The notes: generated by a model not told the origin, from the letters alone. Shown: positions 8,828-16,868, numbered from the stretch's first letter. The stretch: DNA of 64,000 nucleotides from Bog-793 sp963803025 (GCA_963803025.1 CAWDKZ010000020.1:248001-312000), one strand, 5' to 3'. Program-made: numbers and translations.

Positions 8828-9580
8828 TCAGCCGGCGACGCTCGAGCAGGACCGGTCGCCGAGCGCCCGCGACGAGAGCTGCACGGGAACCTCGTCGCCG
8901 CAGAGCCCCGCGAGCAGACCCTTCACCATGCCGCGGTCGACCACGCAGAGCACGGGGTGTTCGAGGACCACCTCACCGAACGGACAGTGCTCGCGCACGA
9001 CCCACGTTGTCGTGTTGTCGCTCTCGACCCGGGCGGCGAACCCGTGGGCGGTGAGCGCGTCGACCACGGCGGACATCGCGGCGCGCATCGAGCGTTGCGA
9101 ATCGCCGGGTGCCATCTGGGCGGCGAGTGACCGTCCGTACTCCTCGCCGACCTCCTCGGCGAGGTGATCGGCGACGGCGGGATCGAGCGAGGAAAGCGCC
9201 CGAACCAACAGGTTGATCACGAGCTCGTTCGGGCGCGGGGGCAGCGGCACGGTCGTCGCTCGCGACGAGGGCCGGTAGCGCTTGGCGGGGCGGCCGGCGC
9301 CCGGTGCGGCATGGTCGAGCGTGACGTCGAGATAGCCACCCGCGGCGAGCTTGTCGAGATGGTGGCGGGCGACGTTCGGGTGGAGGGCGAACTTGCGTGC
9401 GACCTCACCCGCGGTCGCGCCGTCGGCCTCCCGCGTGAACAGGTAGATGTGGCGACGCGTCGCGTCGCCGAAGGCGCTCGTGACGGCGGCGACGGCGGCC
9501 GAGAAGGATTCGTCGTCGTGGACGTCGTCTACCGGCGTTCGTGGCCGGTCGCCGGCGGGCTGCGCGGGTCGACGGCTCAC
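8828..9580 (-). CDS. SufR-like Fe-S sensing transcriptional regulator
   Basis: DNA-binding protein of about 250 aa. An N-terminal winged helix (TSAFGDATRRHIYLF, then ATAGEVARKFALHPNVARHHLDKLAAGGYL, residues 34-84) is followed by a DEAH-like helical middle and a C-terminal sensor part. The latter has cysteines at about 199, 212, 227 and 245, giving C-x12-C-x14-C-x17-C, close to the C-x12-C-x13-C-x14-C I recall for cyanobacterial SufR. The GTG at 9580 is the last plausible start before the conserved domain; upstream residues are low-complexity Arg/Pro. It leads an operon with cysteine desulfurase, and the promoter it shares with mrp contains a palindrome. Autoregulation of Fe-S genes is the inferred role. 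Confidence 0.8.
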   Translation of the reverse strand: MSRRPAQPAGDRPRTPVDDVHDDESFSAAVAAVTSAFGDATRRHIYLFTREADGATAGEVARKFALHPNVARHHLDKLAAGGYLDVTLDHAAPGAGRPAKRYRPSSRATTVPLPPRPNELVINLLVRALSSLDPAVADHLAEEVGEEYGRSLAAQMAPGDSQRSMRAAMSAVVDALTAHGFAARVESDNTTTWVVREHCPFGEVVLEHPVLCVVDRGMVKGLLAGLCGDEVPVQLSSRALGDRSCSSVAG

Positions 9581-9619
9581 GTTCGACCGGGGCGCCGCCG
9601 GCACCCGGGGAGGAGCGGA

Positions 9620-9650
9620 GCGCACGCTTGGTATCCTACCTGCGGTGCGC
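9620..9650. promoter_or_regulatory. 31-bp dyad: candidate SufR-type operator over divergent -10 boxes
   Basis: GCGCAC (9620-9625) pairs with GTGCGC (9645-9650), and GGTA (9630-9633) pairs with TACC (9637-9640), all centred on 9635. The core contains plus-strand TATCCT (9632-9637, toward mrp) and minus-strand TAGGAT (9638-9633, toward the regulator). A repressor bound here would block both promoters. Confidence 0.6.
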
Positions 9651-9696
9651 CGGAATCCCGGCGCCTTCGTCTCCCGGCGGGAGCTGCGACCTAGCG

Positions 9697-10803
9697 ATGA
9701 GTGCTCCGAATCTCGCCGTGTTGCGCGCGGCTTTCGAGTCGGTCGAGGACCCGTTCCTCTTCGCCCGCTTGGTCGATGCCGACGTGCTCGCCGACGTGCG
9801 GGTGCGGGGCCGCGGCGTCGACGCCGTCGTACGAATCCCGACCGACGAGCACCCGGCACGCGAGGAGCTCCGCCGACGCCTCACGGCGGCTGCCGCGGCG
9901 GCAGGGGTTCCCGCTGCGGTCGACGTCGTCACCGTGACGATGGACGCGGCAGAGGTCGAGAGGCTCGGCGAACGCCTGCGGGCGCTCGATCGCGCTGCGG
10001 GCGATCGGGAGGCAGGCCGTTCGGCGGGAGGGACGCGCGTCCTCACCGTCGCCTCGGGCAAAGGCGGGGTGGGGAAGTCGACGGTGACCGTGAACCTCGC
10101 GGTGGCCCTCGCGAGGACGGGCCATACCGTCGGGCTGCTCGACGCCGACGTCTACGGTTTCTCGGTCCCGCGCATGCTCGGCGTCGCAAACGAACCGGTG
10201 ATCCTCGGCCCGACGATCCTGCCGCCGGTCGCGCACGGCGTGCGCTGCGTGTCGATGGGATTCTTCGTCGACGAGAACCGGGCGGTCGCCTGGCGCGGCC
10301 CGATGTTGCACAAGGCGCTCGAACAGTTCATCACCGAGGTCCACTGGGGCGATCCGGAGTACCTCCTCATCGACATGCCGCCGGGTACAGGCGACGTCGC
10401 GCTCTCGGTGGCCCAGCACCTCCCGAGCGCGGAGCTGTACGTCGTGACGACGCCGCAGCCCGCCGCCGAGCGGGTCGCCCAGCGAGCCGGGGCGCTCGGG
10501 CGCGAACTCCGGCTGCCGATTCGTGGCGTCATCGAGAACATGTCGTGGTTCGCCGCGCCCGACGGCACCCGCCAGGAGCTGTTCGGTGCCGGTGGCGGCC
10601 AGGCGCTGGCGGGCGAACTCGGCGTCGAACTGCTCGCGCAGGTCCCCTTTGACCCCGCGGTGCGGGCGGGGGCGGACGAGGGCCGTCCGGCGACGGTCGT
10701 CGACCCGCAATGCGACGTGGCTCTGGCGTTCGAGGCGCTCGCGGCGCGCGTCGTCGCGCTCGGCCCCTCGCGGATCTATCGCCGCGAGCTCAAGGTCACC
10801 TGA
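9697..10803 (+). CDS. mrp: Mrp/ApbC-type Fe-S cluster carrier ATPase
   Basis: P-loop NTPase of 368 aa in the Mrp/Nbp35 group, thought to bind and transfer Fe-S clusters. An N-terminal MIP18/DUF59 domain (residues 5-85) precedes the deviant Walker A GKGGVGKST (121-129), LDADVYGFSVPRMLG and the IDMPPGTGD switch. The CxxC that usually follows NMS is absent: the sequence reads ENMSWFAAPDGTRQELFG. The ATG at 9697 is the natural start because the MIP18 domain begins at once. It is divergent from the SufR-like regulator and shares its palindromic promoter, which supports an Fe-S role despite the missing cysteines. Confidence 0.92.
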   Translation: MSAPNLAVLRAAFESVEDPFLFARLVDADVLADVRVRGRGVDAVVRIPTDEHPAREELRRRLTAAAAAAGVPAAVDVVTVTMDAAEVERLGERLRALDRAAGDREAGRSAGGTRVLTVASGKGGVGKSTVTVNLAVALARTGHTVGLLDADVYGFSVPRMLGVANEPVILGPTILPPVAHGVRCVSMGFFVDENRAVAWRGPMLHKALEQFITEVHWGDPEYLLIDMPPGTGDVALSVAQHLPSAELYVVTTPQPAAERVAQRAGALGRELRLPIRGVIENMSWFAAPDGTRQELFGAGGGQALAGELGVELLAQVPFDPAVRAGADEGRPATVVDPQCDVALAFEALAARVVALGPSRIYRRELKVT

Positions 10804-10858
10804 GTCGTCGGCGCCTGGGGGCCGTGCGACGCTGCCGGACGTTCGACACGCCGGCGCG

Positions 10859-10900
10859 CGTCGTTGGTCGACACGGATACGTCGTTGGTCGTCACGGATA
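10859..10900 (+). repeat. Two tandem 21-bp direct repeats upstream of dgt
   Basis: Copies at 10859-10879 and 10880-10900 both begin CGTCGTTGGTCG and end CACGGATA, with one mismatch. The 21-bp period is two helical turns, as expected for two regulator molecules on one face of DNA. The block ends 43 bp before the dgt -10-like TAGGCT. Confidence 0.6.
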
Positions 10901-10906
10901 CCCCCT

Positions 10907-10930
10907 CCGGCGGGGTCAGGCTTCCGCCGG
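10907..10930 (+). terminator. Hairpin between mrp and dgt
   Basis: CCGGCGG (10907-10913) and CCGCCGG (10924-10930) form a perfect 7-bp stem with a 10-nt loop, about 105 bp after the mrp stop. It would insulate dgt from mrp transcription. No U-tract. Confidence 0.45.
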
Positions 10931-10943
10931 CGGCGCGTCCCCC

Positions 10944-10949
10944 TAGGCT
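10944..10949 (+). promoter_or_regulatory. -10 element of dgt (leaderless start)
   Basis: TAGGCT ends six bases before the GTG at 10956, placing the likely transcription start on the start codon. No convincing -35 is seen. Confidence 0.45.
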
Positions 10950-10955
10950 CGGAAC

Positions 10956-12143
10956 GTGTCGGCGACGAAGAAGCGGGGCGGCGGACGAGATGGCGTCCCC
11001 GCCGGGGGCGCGGAGACGGATCGGGCGACCCTCTGGGCGGCGACGATGGCCGGCCACATCTTGGACCCCGGTTCCGGTGTGACCGTCGCCCACGCGACGA
11101 GTCGGGCGGTGACGGGAGCGGTCGCGCGCCGAGCCCGCGACGAACGCGAGTCCGAGCAGGACGGGACCCTCGCGCCGGGCGCGACCCGGGCACGCGGGGC
11201 GGGGAGGCGGTCCCGGCCGGAGAAGCCGGATGCGCTGCGGACCTGCTTCGAACGCGATCGTGACCGGGTGCTCCACTCCGCCGCGTTCCGTCGTCTGGCG
11301 GGCAAGACCCAGGTCTTCATCGATCCGCTCGACCACCAGAGGACGCGCCTCACCCATGCGATGGAGGTCGCCCAGGTTGCGCTGGCGATCGCCCGTGCGA
11401 CCCGGCTGAACGAGGACCTCGTCTACGCCGCTTCGATCGCCCACGACTGCGGCCACGGCCCCGGCGGCCACGCCAGCGAGGAGGCGTTCGGGCCGTTCGT
11501 CGAGGGGGGGTTCGACCACGCTTCCTGGGGGGCGGACGTCGCGCTCCGCCCGCTCAACCTCTGCGAGGAGACGCTCGACGCGGTGCGCAACCATTCCTGG
11601 TCGCGCCCAGCGCCGGGCACACCCGAAGGCGAGGTGCTGTCGTGGGCGGATCGGATCGCCTACGTCTGCCACGACTTCGAGGACGCCGTCGCGGCGGGGA
11701 TCGTCAAGCCCGACGAGATTCCCCGGCTCGTCGCGCAGCGCTGCGGGTCGACACGGGCTGCCCAGATCTCGACGTTCATCTCGGGAGTGATCGAGGCGGT
11801 GGAAAGGACCGGTGCCGTGGGCATGACGAACGAATGCGCCGAGGCCCTGGCGTCGTTCCGTGCCTGGAACTACGAGCGGATCTACCTGCGACCGGACTCC
11901 TTGGAGCAGGGACGACGGGTGCGCCGCCTGCTCGAGGCGTTGGTCGAGGCCTACGCGCTCGCTCCGGAGCTCCTGCCCGAGGGACGGGCGCGCGAACTCG
12001 GCGCGCAGACACCCGAGGCGTGGCGCGCCGCCGTCGAGTACGTCGCGGGGATGACGGACCGCTTCGCCGTCGAGGCGGCGTCCCGCTTGCTCGACTGGCC
12101 CGAGGACGAGCTCCCGGCGCGCTACCTCGTTCGCGGCGCTTAG
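10956..12143 (+). CDS. dgt: Deoxyguanosinetriphosphate triphosphohydrolase-like HD protein
   Basis: HD-superfamily hydrolase of 395 aa related to dGTPases, which split dNTPs into nucleoside and triphosphate. RDRVLHSAAFRRLAGKTQVF is the family signature. Metal-binding residues lie in THAMEVAQVA (near 133) and IAHDCGHGPGGHASE (near 160-172, including the HD pair), with NHSWS and SWADRIAYVCHDFEDA further on. The first 80 residues before the signature are longer than usual and low in complexity. The GTG at 10956 is still preferred because a -10-like TAGGCT sits six bases upstream; a later start cannot be excluded. It faces the slipin gene across 16 bp. Confidence 0.88.
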   Translation: MSATKKRGGGRDGVPAGGAETDRATLWAATMAGHILDPGSGVTVAHATSRAVTGAVARRARDERESEQDGTLAPGATRARGAGRRSRPEKPDALRTCFERDRDRVLHSAAFRRLAGKTQVFIDPLDHQRTRLTHAMEVAQVALAIARATRLNEDLVYAASIAHDCGHGPGGHASEEAFGPFVEGGFDHASWGADVALRPLNLCEETLDAVRNHSWSRPAPGTPEGEVLSWADRIAYVCHDFEDAVAAGIVKPDEIPRLVAQRCGSTRAAQISTFISGVIEAVERTGAVGMTNECAEALASFRAWNYERIYLRPDSLEQGRRVRRLLEALVEAYALAPELLPEGRARELGAQTPEAWRAAVEYVAGMTDRFAVEAASRLLDWPEDELPARYLVRGA

Positions 12144-12159
12144 GACGGGTGGCCGGGGG

Positions 12160-13074
12160 TCAGCTCTGGGCGGCGCGCCTGGTGCCGGCCGGTGGCGGTT
12201 CGCCGCCCGGGAGCAGACTGCGCAGCCCGTCGAGGATCTCCATCGGCACGACGATCTTCGTCGACGCGGAGGTCCCGACCTGCTTCAGCGTGTCGAGGTA
12301 CTGCAGGACCATCGTCTTTTGATCGAGGGTCTGGGCGACGACAAAGACCTTCTCGAGACCGCGCGCGTAGCCCTCGGCGCGCAGTATCGCCGACTGACGG
12401 TCGGCCTCGGCGGCGAGGATCGTCGCCTTCTGGCGACCTTCGGCGAGGTTGATCGCCGCCTGCGCCTCGCCTTCGGCGGAGAGGATCGCGGCAGACTTCT
12501 GGCCCTCGGCCTCGGTGACCTGGGCGCGTCGGGTCCGCTCGGCCGACATCTGACGGGTCATCGCCTCGAGGACTCCCGGCGGGGGGTTCACCTCGCGGAC
12601 CTCGACGCTCGTCACCTTCACGCCCCATCTCTCGGTCACGTCGTCGAGCCGGATGCGGAGCGACGCGTTCATGTCCTCGCGCTTGGACAGGACGTCGTCG
12701 AGCGGCATGTCGCCGACGACGCTGCGCAGCGTCGTCGCGGCGAGGTTGAGCGCGGCCCCGGCGAAGTTCTGCACGGTGAGGACGGACATGCTGGGGTCGA
12801 CGACCTTGTAGAAGATGATGAAGTCGATCGAGATCGGCGCGTTGTCCTTCGTGATCGCAGTCTGGTGGGGGATCTCGAGGTACTGCTCGCGCAGATCGAC
12901 GAGTGTCGTGCGGTCGGTGACCGGGTTGATGAAGACGATGCCCGGACCGCGCAGGCCGATCGCCCGGCCGAGACGGAACAGCACGATCCGCTGGTACTCG
13001 CGGATGATCTTCACCGATCTCGCGACGGCGATGACGAGGACAACTGCTACTGCGATAACGATCCCGAGGATCAC
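12160..13074 (-). CDS. SPFH-domain protein (slipin/stomatin-like)
   Basis: Membrane-anchored scaffold protein of 304 aa. One N-terminal transmembrane helix (residues 1-19), an SPFH domain (REYQRIVLFRLGR through VEVREVNPPPGVLEAM, about 25-165), then a long Ala/Glu/Arg coiled coil (about 165-235) used for oligomerisation, and a short Pro-rich tail. Such proteins form rings that organise membrane microdomains and often partner NfeD proteins. Here the NfeD gene is directly upstream, its TGA overlapping this GTG start by four bases (GTGA), which supports complex formation. A client protease is not encoded nearby. Confidence 0.92.
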   Translation of the reverse strand: MILGIVIAVAVVLVIAVARSVKIIREYQRIVLFRLGRAIGLRGPGIVFINPVTDRTTLVDLREQYLEIPHQTAITKDNAPISIDFIIFYKVVDPSMSVLTVQNFAGAALNLAATTLRSVVGDMPLDDVLSKREDMNASLRIRLDDVTERWGVKVTSVEVREVNPPPGVLEAMTRQMSAERTRRAQVTEAEGQKSAAILSAEGEAQAAINLAEGRQKATILAAEADRQSAILRAEGYARGLEKVFVVAQTLDQKTMVLQYLDTLKQVGTSASTKIVVPMEILDGLRSLLPGGEPPPAGTRRAAQS

Positions 13075-13601
13075 TTTTGCTCAGTCCCTTCGATCGGCCG
13101 GGGGGTGTCGACGGACGGTGAGCGCTCGTCGAGCGCCGGCTGACCGTCGGTTTCCCGGGGAAGCCCGCTGTCGCCCCAGACCGACAGCCGGACGCCGTCG
13201 GCCTGGATGACCTGAATTCTCGCGCCCGCCGCGATGCGACCGTTGAGCGACGTCGCCGACCAGTTCTCGCCGGCGACGCGCACAATGCCCGCAGGTTCGA
13301 GATCGCTGACGGCCACGCCCTCGCGCGAGACGAGCGTGTGGAGCGAGCGGCCGGTCCGCAGCCTCGGGTCGGTGAGGCCCTTCCAGGCGATCGCCCCGAC
13401 TCCCGCCGAGACGACGACGTCGGCGCTCAACAGGAGAAAGACGAACGAGCGCGTGTCACCGGTCACGGCGATCGCGATGAGGAATCCCGCCGCTGCGATC
13501 CCCGCGAGGGTCGCGACCGCGTGGGCATGTGGCCCGATGTGGAAACCGAAGATCGACGAGAAGACGACGAGCCCGAGGAGCACACCTGCGACGATCCACA
13601 T
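13071..13601 (-). CDS. NfeD-like membrane protein
   Basis: Partner of slipin, 176 aa. Two to three N-terminal transmembrane helices (WIVAGVLLGLVVFSSIFGFHI, then segments around 30-75) precede a C-terminal OB-fold typical of NfeD (VSREGVAVSDLEPAGIVRVAGENWSATS...IAAGARIQVIQADGVRLSV, about 95-155) and a charged tail. This is the short NfeD form without the ClpP-like protease domain. The ATG at 13601 is chosen because GGGAGG lies seven bases upstream and the hydrophobic helix begins immediately; upstream in-frame sequence is not protein-like. First gene of the nfeD-slipin operon. Confidence 0.85.
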   Translation of the reverse strand: MWIVAGVLLGLVVFSSIFGFHIGPHAHAVATLAGIAAAGFLIAIAVTGDTRSFVFLLLSADVVVSAGVGAIAWKGLTDPRLRTGRSLHTLVSREGVAVSDLEPAGIVRVAGENWSATSLNGRIAAGARIQVIQADGVRLSVWGDSGLPRETDGQPALDERSPSVDTPRPIEGTEQK

Positions 13602-13730
13602 TGGTCCTCCCTCCAGCGACGGCACCAGGTGCCGCCCCGGAGCCGGTGCGTCAGCAGACGCACGTCCCGTCCTTGAGCGTACCCTGGACGTGGCACGACC
13701 GAAGCCGCGGGTCGCCGCGGCGTGGCCTTC

Positions 13731-13736
13731 TACGAT
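13731..13736 (+). promoter_or_regulatory. -10 element of the DUF3107 gene
   Basis: TACGAT would start transcription near 13743, leaving about 22 nt that include a GAGGAG ribosome-binding site before the GTG. Unlike many genes here, this one appears to have a normal leader. Confidence 0.4.
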
Positions 13737-13764
13737 GGGGGCAACCTCGGCGAGGAGTTGGCGC

Positions 13765-14001
13765 GTGGACGTTCGCATCGGGATCATCCAGTCGACGAAG
13801 GAACTCGACGTCGAAGTCGGCGGCGGCGTCACCCGGGAGGCGGTGCTCGCCGAGATCGAAGCGGCGCTCGCCGACCCGAGCGGCGTGCTGTGGCTCACGG
13901 ATCGCCGCGGCCGGCGCGTCGGCGTGCCGACCGCCAAGGTCGCCTACGTCGAGGTCGGCGGCACGGCCGAGGACCGCCGGGTCGGCTTCGGGGCACCCTA
14001 G
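13765..14001 (+). CDS. DUF3107 family protein
   Basis: Small cytoplasmic protein of 78 aa, typical of Actinobacteria, function unknown. The whole length matches the family: VRIGIIQSTKELDVEV, an acidic helix (REAVLAEIEAALA), then GVLWLTDRRGRRVGVPTAKVAYVEVG and a terminal RRVGFGAP. GTG at 13765 follows GAGGAG by eight bases and begins exactly where the family begins. It stands alone between the divergent nfeD operon and the PHP-pdtaS pair. In other actinobacteria I recall it lying near whiB1-type genes, and a WhiB gene is 2.6 kb away here. Confidence 0.88.
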   Translation: MDVRIGIIQSTKELDVEVGGGVTREAVLAEIEAALADPSGVLWLTDRRGRRVGVPTAKVAYVEVGGTAEDRRVGFGAP

Positions 14002-14114
14002 CCCTCGGCGCGCCGACCCGCTCGACCGGCGGGTCGCGCCCACCCGCCAGGGGCAGCCGACCCGGGCGCCACCCGGCCCCGGCGGGTTCGGTCGGGCGGT
14101 GGGACGGGCGGACC

Positions 14115-14120
14115 TACCAT
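14115..14120 (+). promoter_or_regulatory. -10 element of the PHP gene (leaderless start)
   Basis: TACCAT ends six bases before the GTG at 14127, so transcription probably begins on the start codon. Confidence 0.5.
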
Positions 14121-14126
14121 GACGCC

Positions 14127-15044
14127 GTGATCGACTACCACGTGCACCTCTGGCCGCACGCCGAGCGGGCCGAGGCCTCCGAGCAGCGCCTCGAGCGGCT
14201 GGCCGCCTACTGCGAACAGGCAGCCAGCGAGGGCGTCGGGGAGATCGCGCTCACCGAGCATTTCTTCCGTTTCACCCAGGGTCGGGCGGCGGTCGGGGAC
14301 TTCTGGCTGGACGGGGCGCCCACGCTGTTCGCCGCGACGATGGGCGCCTACTTCGATCACCACGCGACCGCCGATCTGGACTCGTACGTGTCCGCCGCCG
14401 TCGAGGCTCGCGAGGCGGGATTGCCCGTCGTCGTCGGCCTGGAGGTGGACTACTACCCCGGGAAGATGGACGTCGTCGCACGGCTCCTGGCGGGCTACCC
14501 CTTCGACGTACTGCTCGGGTCGGTGCACTGGCTCGGGACCTGGCAGTTCGACCTGCTCTACGACGAGGTGAGCCTGGCGGAGTGGGATCGCCGCTCCGTC
14601 GAGGAGGTGTGGCGCCGCTACACGGACGCCCTCGAGGAGCTCGCCGGGACGCGGACCTGTGACGTCCTCGCCCACCCCGACTTCGTGAAGCTCGCCGGGC
14701 GTCGGCCGTCGGCCGCGACGCTCGACGAGTGCCACGATCGGATGGCCGAGGCCGCCGCGGCGACCGGGATGGCGGCGGAGATCTCCTCGGCCGGCTTCCG
14801 CGCCCCGGTCGGCGAGCAGTTCCCGGCGACGGCGCTGCTCTCGCGCTTTGCCCGTCGTGGGGTGCCCGTCACCACCGCCTCGGACTCTCACGGGCCGGGT
14901 CGTGTCGGCGAGCGCGCCGGTGAGCTCAGCCGGCTCGCCGCGGCGGCCGGCTACCACACGGTGCGCGCCTTCCGGGCGCGGCACGGCCACGACGTGCCGC
15001 TCGAGGCCACGCCGGATCGCGGCGGCCGAGGAACCTCGCCGTGA
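14127..15044 (+). CDS. PHP-domain phosphatase, histidinol-phosphatase-like
   Basis: Metal-dependent phosphoesterase of 305 aa with the PHP fold. DYHVHLWPH at residues 3-11 gives the first metal-binding histidines. LTEHFF, GLEVDYYPG, GSVHWLG, LAHPDFVK and SDSHGPG supply the remaining ligands in the order seen in HisK/YtvP-like histidinol phosphatases. Histidinol phosphate is the best guess for substrate, but no other his gene is near and other phosphate esters are possible. It begins with GTG six bases after TACCAT and overlaps the histidine kinase start (GTGA), so both are co-expressed. Confidence 0.85.
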   Translation: MIDYHVHLWPHAERAEASEQRLERLAAYCEQAASEGVGEIALTEHFFRFTQGRAAVGDFWLDGAPTLFAATMGAYFDHHATADLDSYVSAAVEAREAGLPVVVGLEVDYYPGKMDVVARLLAGYPFDVLLGSVHWLGTWQFDLLYDEVSLAEWDRRSVEEVWRRYTDALEELAGTRTCDVLAHPDFVKLAGRRPSAATLDECHDRMAEAAAATGMAAEISSAGFRAPVGEQFPATALLSRFARRGVPVTTASDSHGPGRVGERAGELSRLAAAAGYHTVRAFRARHGHDVPLEATPDRGGRGTSP

Positions 15045-16549
15045 CCTCGGCGGACCTGGCGCGCCGGCCGAACGAGCTGTCGGACGGCGCCCGCGACCAC
15101 CTCGAGCAGCTCATGGGGTCGTGGGGCATGCTCGCCGACTTGTCGTTCTCGGACCTCGTGCTCTACGTGCCTCGCAGCGCGACGCCGCCTCCCGGCGCCG
15201 ACCCGACGCGGCGCGCGGCGACCGACTCCCGGCAGCGGTTCGTCGTGCTCGGCCAGATGCGGCCTACGACGAGCCAGACGCTCTTCGCGCTCGATCTTGT
15301 CGGCGAGGTCGCCGACGACGCGGCCGAGGGCGTGCTCATCCGCGAGGCCTGGCGCAGCGGGGAGATCTCGGTGGGGGATTGTCCCTACAGCGGCGAGACG
15401 GGCCCGGTCCGTTGCGAGTGCATCCCCGTGCGCTGGCGGGGCTCGGTGGTTGCCGTGCTCGTCCGGGTGTGGTCGCCGCGCACCGGGCGGCGCAGCGGGG
15501 GACTCGAGCGCGTCTACCGGAGGATCTTCGAGCGGCTGGCGACGATGGTGAACGCGGGGCTCTTCCCCTTCCCCGCCGCGGCCGCCACGGTCGAGGACAC
15601 GCCGCGCGTCGGCGACGGCGTGATCGTCCTCGACGAGAACCGCCGGGTCACCTTCGCCTCACCGAACGCCGTGAACGCAATGCACCGGATGGGGATCGTT
15701 TCCGGGATCGTCGGCTCGGGCCTCGAGCCGCTCGAAGACGAGACCCACGCCGTCGCGACCGCGTTCGCCGAACGGCTCCCCGTGATCGAGGAGATCGAAC
15801 GGCGTCCCGAGGTCGTCGTGCTCATCCACTGCATCCCGCTCATCGAGGCGGACGTCGTCGTCGGCGCGGCAATGTTGCTGCGCGACGTGACCGACCTCCG
15901 TCGGCGAGACCGACTGCTGCTCTCGAAGGACGCCGCGATCCGCGAGGTGCACCATCGCGTGAAGAACAACCTGCAGACCATCTCGTCGTTGTTGCGCCTG
16001 CAATCGCGACGGATGAGCGGGGGCCCCGGCCAGGACGCCCTCGTCGAGGCGGAGCGCCGGGTGCGCGCCATCGCCGTCGTCCACGAGGTGCTTGCCCGCG
16101 AACCTTCGGCGCAGGTGCCCTTCGGCGAGATCGTGCCGTCGCTCGTCGAGCTCGCCGGGGACGCGGTCGTCGACGCGACGGAAGTGGTCATCCGGGTGGC
16201 CGGCGACGCTGGTGACCTCAATGCCGACATCGCGACCCCGCTGTCGCTCGTGATCGCCGAGCTCCTGCAGAACGCCGTTGAGCACGCCCACGTCGGCGTC
16301 GATTCGGCTTCCTTACTCGTCGACCTGTCGTTCCTGCCGGGGCCGCGGGGTCTCGAGGTCGAGGTCCGGGACGACGGCCGCGGCTTCCCGCCGGGATTCG
16401 ACATCGACAAGACGACCGGACTCGGGATGTCGATCGTGCGCGACCTCGTGCGCTCGCAGCTCGGGGGATCGATCTCGGTGGCGAACGACGGCGGCGCCGT
16501 GGTGCACCTCGTCATCCCGGTCGCAGCTCATCCGGTCGACTCGCCCTAG
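15041..16549 (+). CDS. pdtaS: Sensor histidine kinase, PdtaS-like
   Basis: Cytosolic two-component kinase of 502 aa with no transmembrane segment. An N-terminal GAF-like region (about 20-180) is followed by a PAS-like domain (about 185-290), a HisKA_2 dimerisation domain with phospho-acceptor histidine in IREVHHRVKNNLQTISSLLRLQSRR (about 303), and an HATPase domain with ELLQNAVEHA, DDGRGFPPGF and GLGMSIVRDLV. HisKA_2 kinases of this design (mycobacterial PdtaS) signal to PdtaR, an ANTAR antiterminator that is not in this window. In M. tuberculosis I recall pdtaS beside whiB1, and here a WhiB gene converges 28 bp downstream, which supports orthology. Confidence 0.88.
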   Translation: MTSADLARRPNELSDGARDHLEQLMGSWGMLADLSFSDLVLYVPRSATPPPGADPTRRAATDSRQRFVVLGQMRPTTSQTLFALDLVGEVADDAAEGVLIREAWRSGEISVGDCPYSGETGPVRCECIPVRWRGSVVAVLVRVWSPRTGRRSGGLERVYRRIFERLATMVNAGLFPFPAAAATVEDTPRVGDGVIVLDENRRVTFASPNAVNAMHRMGIVSGIVGSGLEPLEDETHAVATAFAERLPVIEEIERRPEVVVLIHCIPLIEADVVVGAAMLLRDVTDLRRRDRLLLSKDAAIREVHHRVKNNLQTISSLLRLQSRRMSGGPGQDALVEAERRVRAIAVVHEVLAREPSAQVPFGEIVPSLVELAGDAVVDATEVVIRVAGDAGDLNADIATPLSLVIAELLQNAVEHAHVGVDSASLLVDLSFLPGPRGLEVEVRDDGRGFPPGFDIDKTTGLGMSIVRDLVRSQLGGSISVANDGGAVVHLVIPVAAHPVDSP

Positions 16550-16577
16550 CCGGCGAGCGCGGCCCTCGGGGCTGGTG

Positions 16578-16868
16578 CTAGGACGCCCGGCGCCGCTCGG
16601 CGAGCCAGGCCTTGCGCAGCTTGCGACGCTCTTCCTCGGAGGCGCCACCCCACACCCCCGATTCCTGGTTCGTCGTCAGCGCGAACTCGAGGCACTCCGC
16701 CTGCGCCCCGCACTGGGCACACACGGACTTGGCGGCCTCGATCTGTTCGACGGCCTGACCAGTGGTGCCGACGGGGAAGAACAGGTCGGGATCGGTGTCG
16801 CGGCACGCCGCCCGGGTCCGCCACTCGGCGCAGTCCCATTCGATCGTTCTGCTCCAGGTGAGAGCCAC
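16578..16868 (-). CDS. whiB: WhiB-family iron-sulfur regulator (WhiB1-like)
   Basis: Actinobacteria-specific 4Fe-4S transcription factor of 96 aa. The cluster ligands are C22, C50, C53 and C59 (C-x27-C-x2-C-x5-C), followed by the GVWGG turn and a basic C-terminus (EEERRKLRKAWLAERRR) that contacts DNA. DPDLFFPVGTTGQA matches the WhiB1/WhiB2 region. The GTG at 16868 has a strong GGAGGGA ribosome-binding site seven bases upstream; longer in-frame extensions lack family similarity. A minus-strand TACGAT (17013-17008) would give a 130-nt leader. Proteins of this class bind the sigma factor and respond to nitric oxide or redox state. Confidence 0.92.
   Translation of the reverse strand: MALTWSRTIEWDCAEWRTRAACRDTDPDLFFPVGTTGQAVEQIEAAKSVCAQCGAQAECLEFALTTNQESGVWGGASEEERRKLRKAWLAERRRAS

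Noticed and set aside
16649..16700. Fifth WhiB cysteine (C13) as cluster ligand
   Set aside because: The standard four-Cys spacing is fully met by C22, C50, C53 and C59; C13 lies before the conserved domain.
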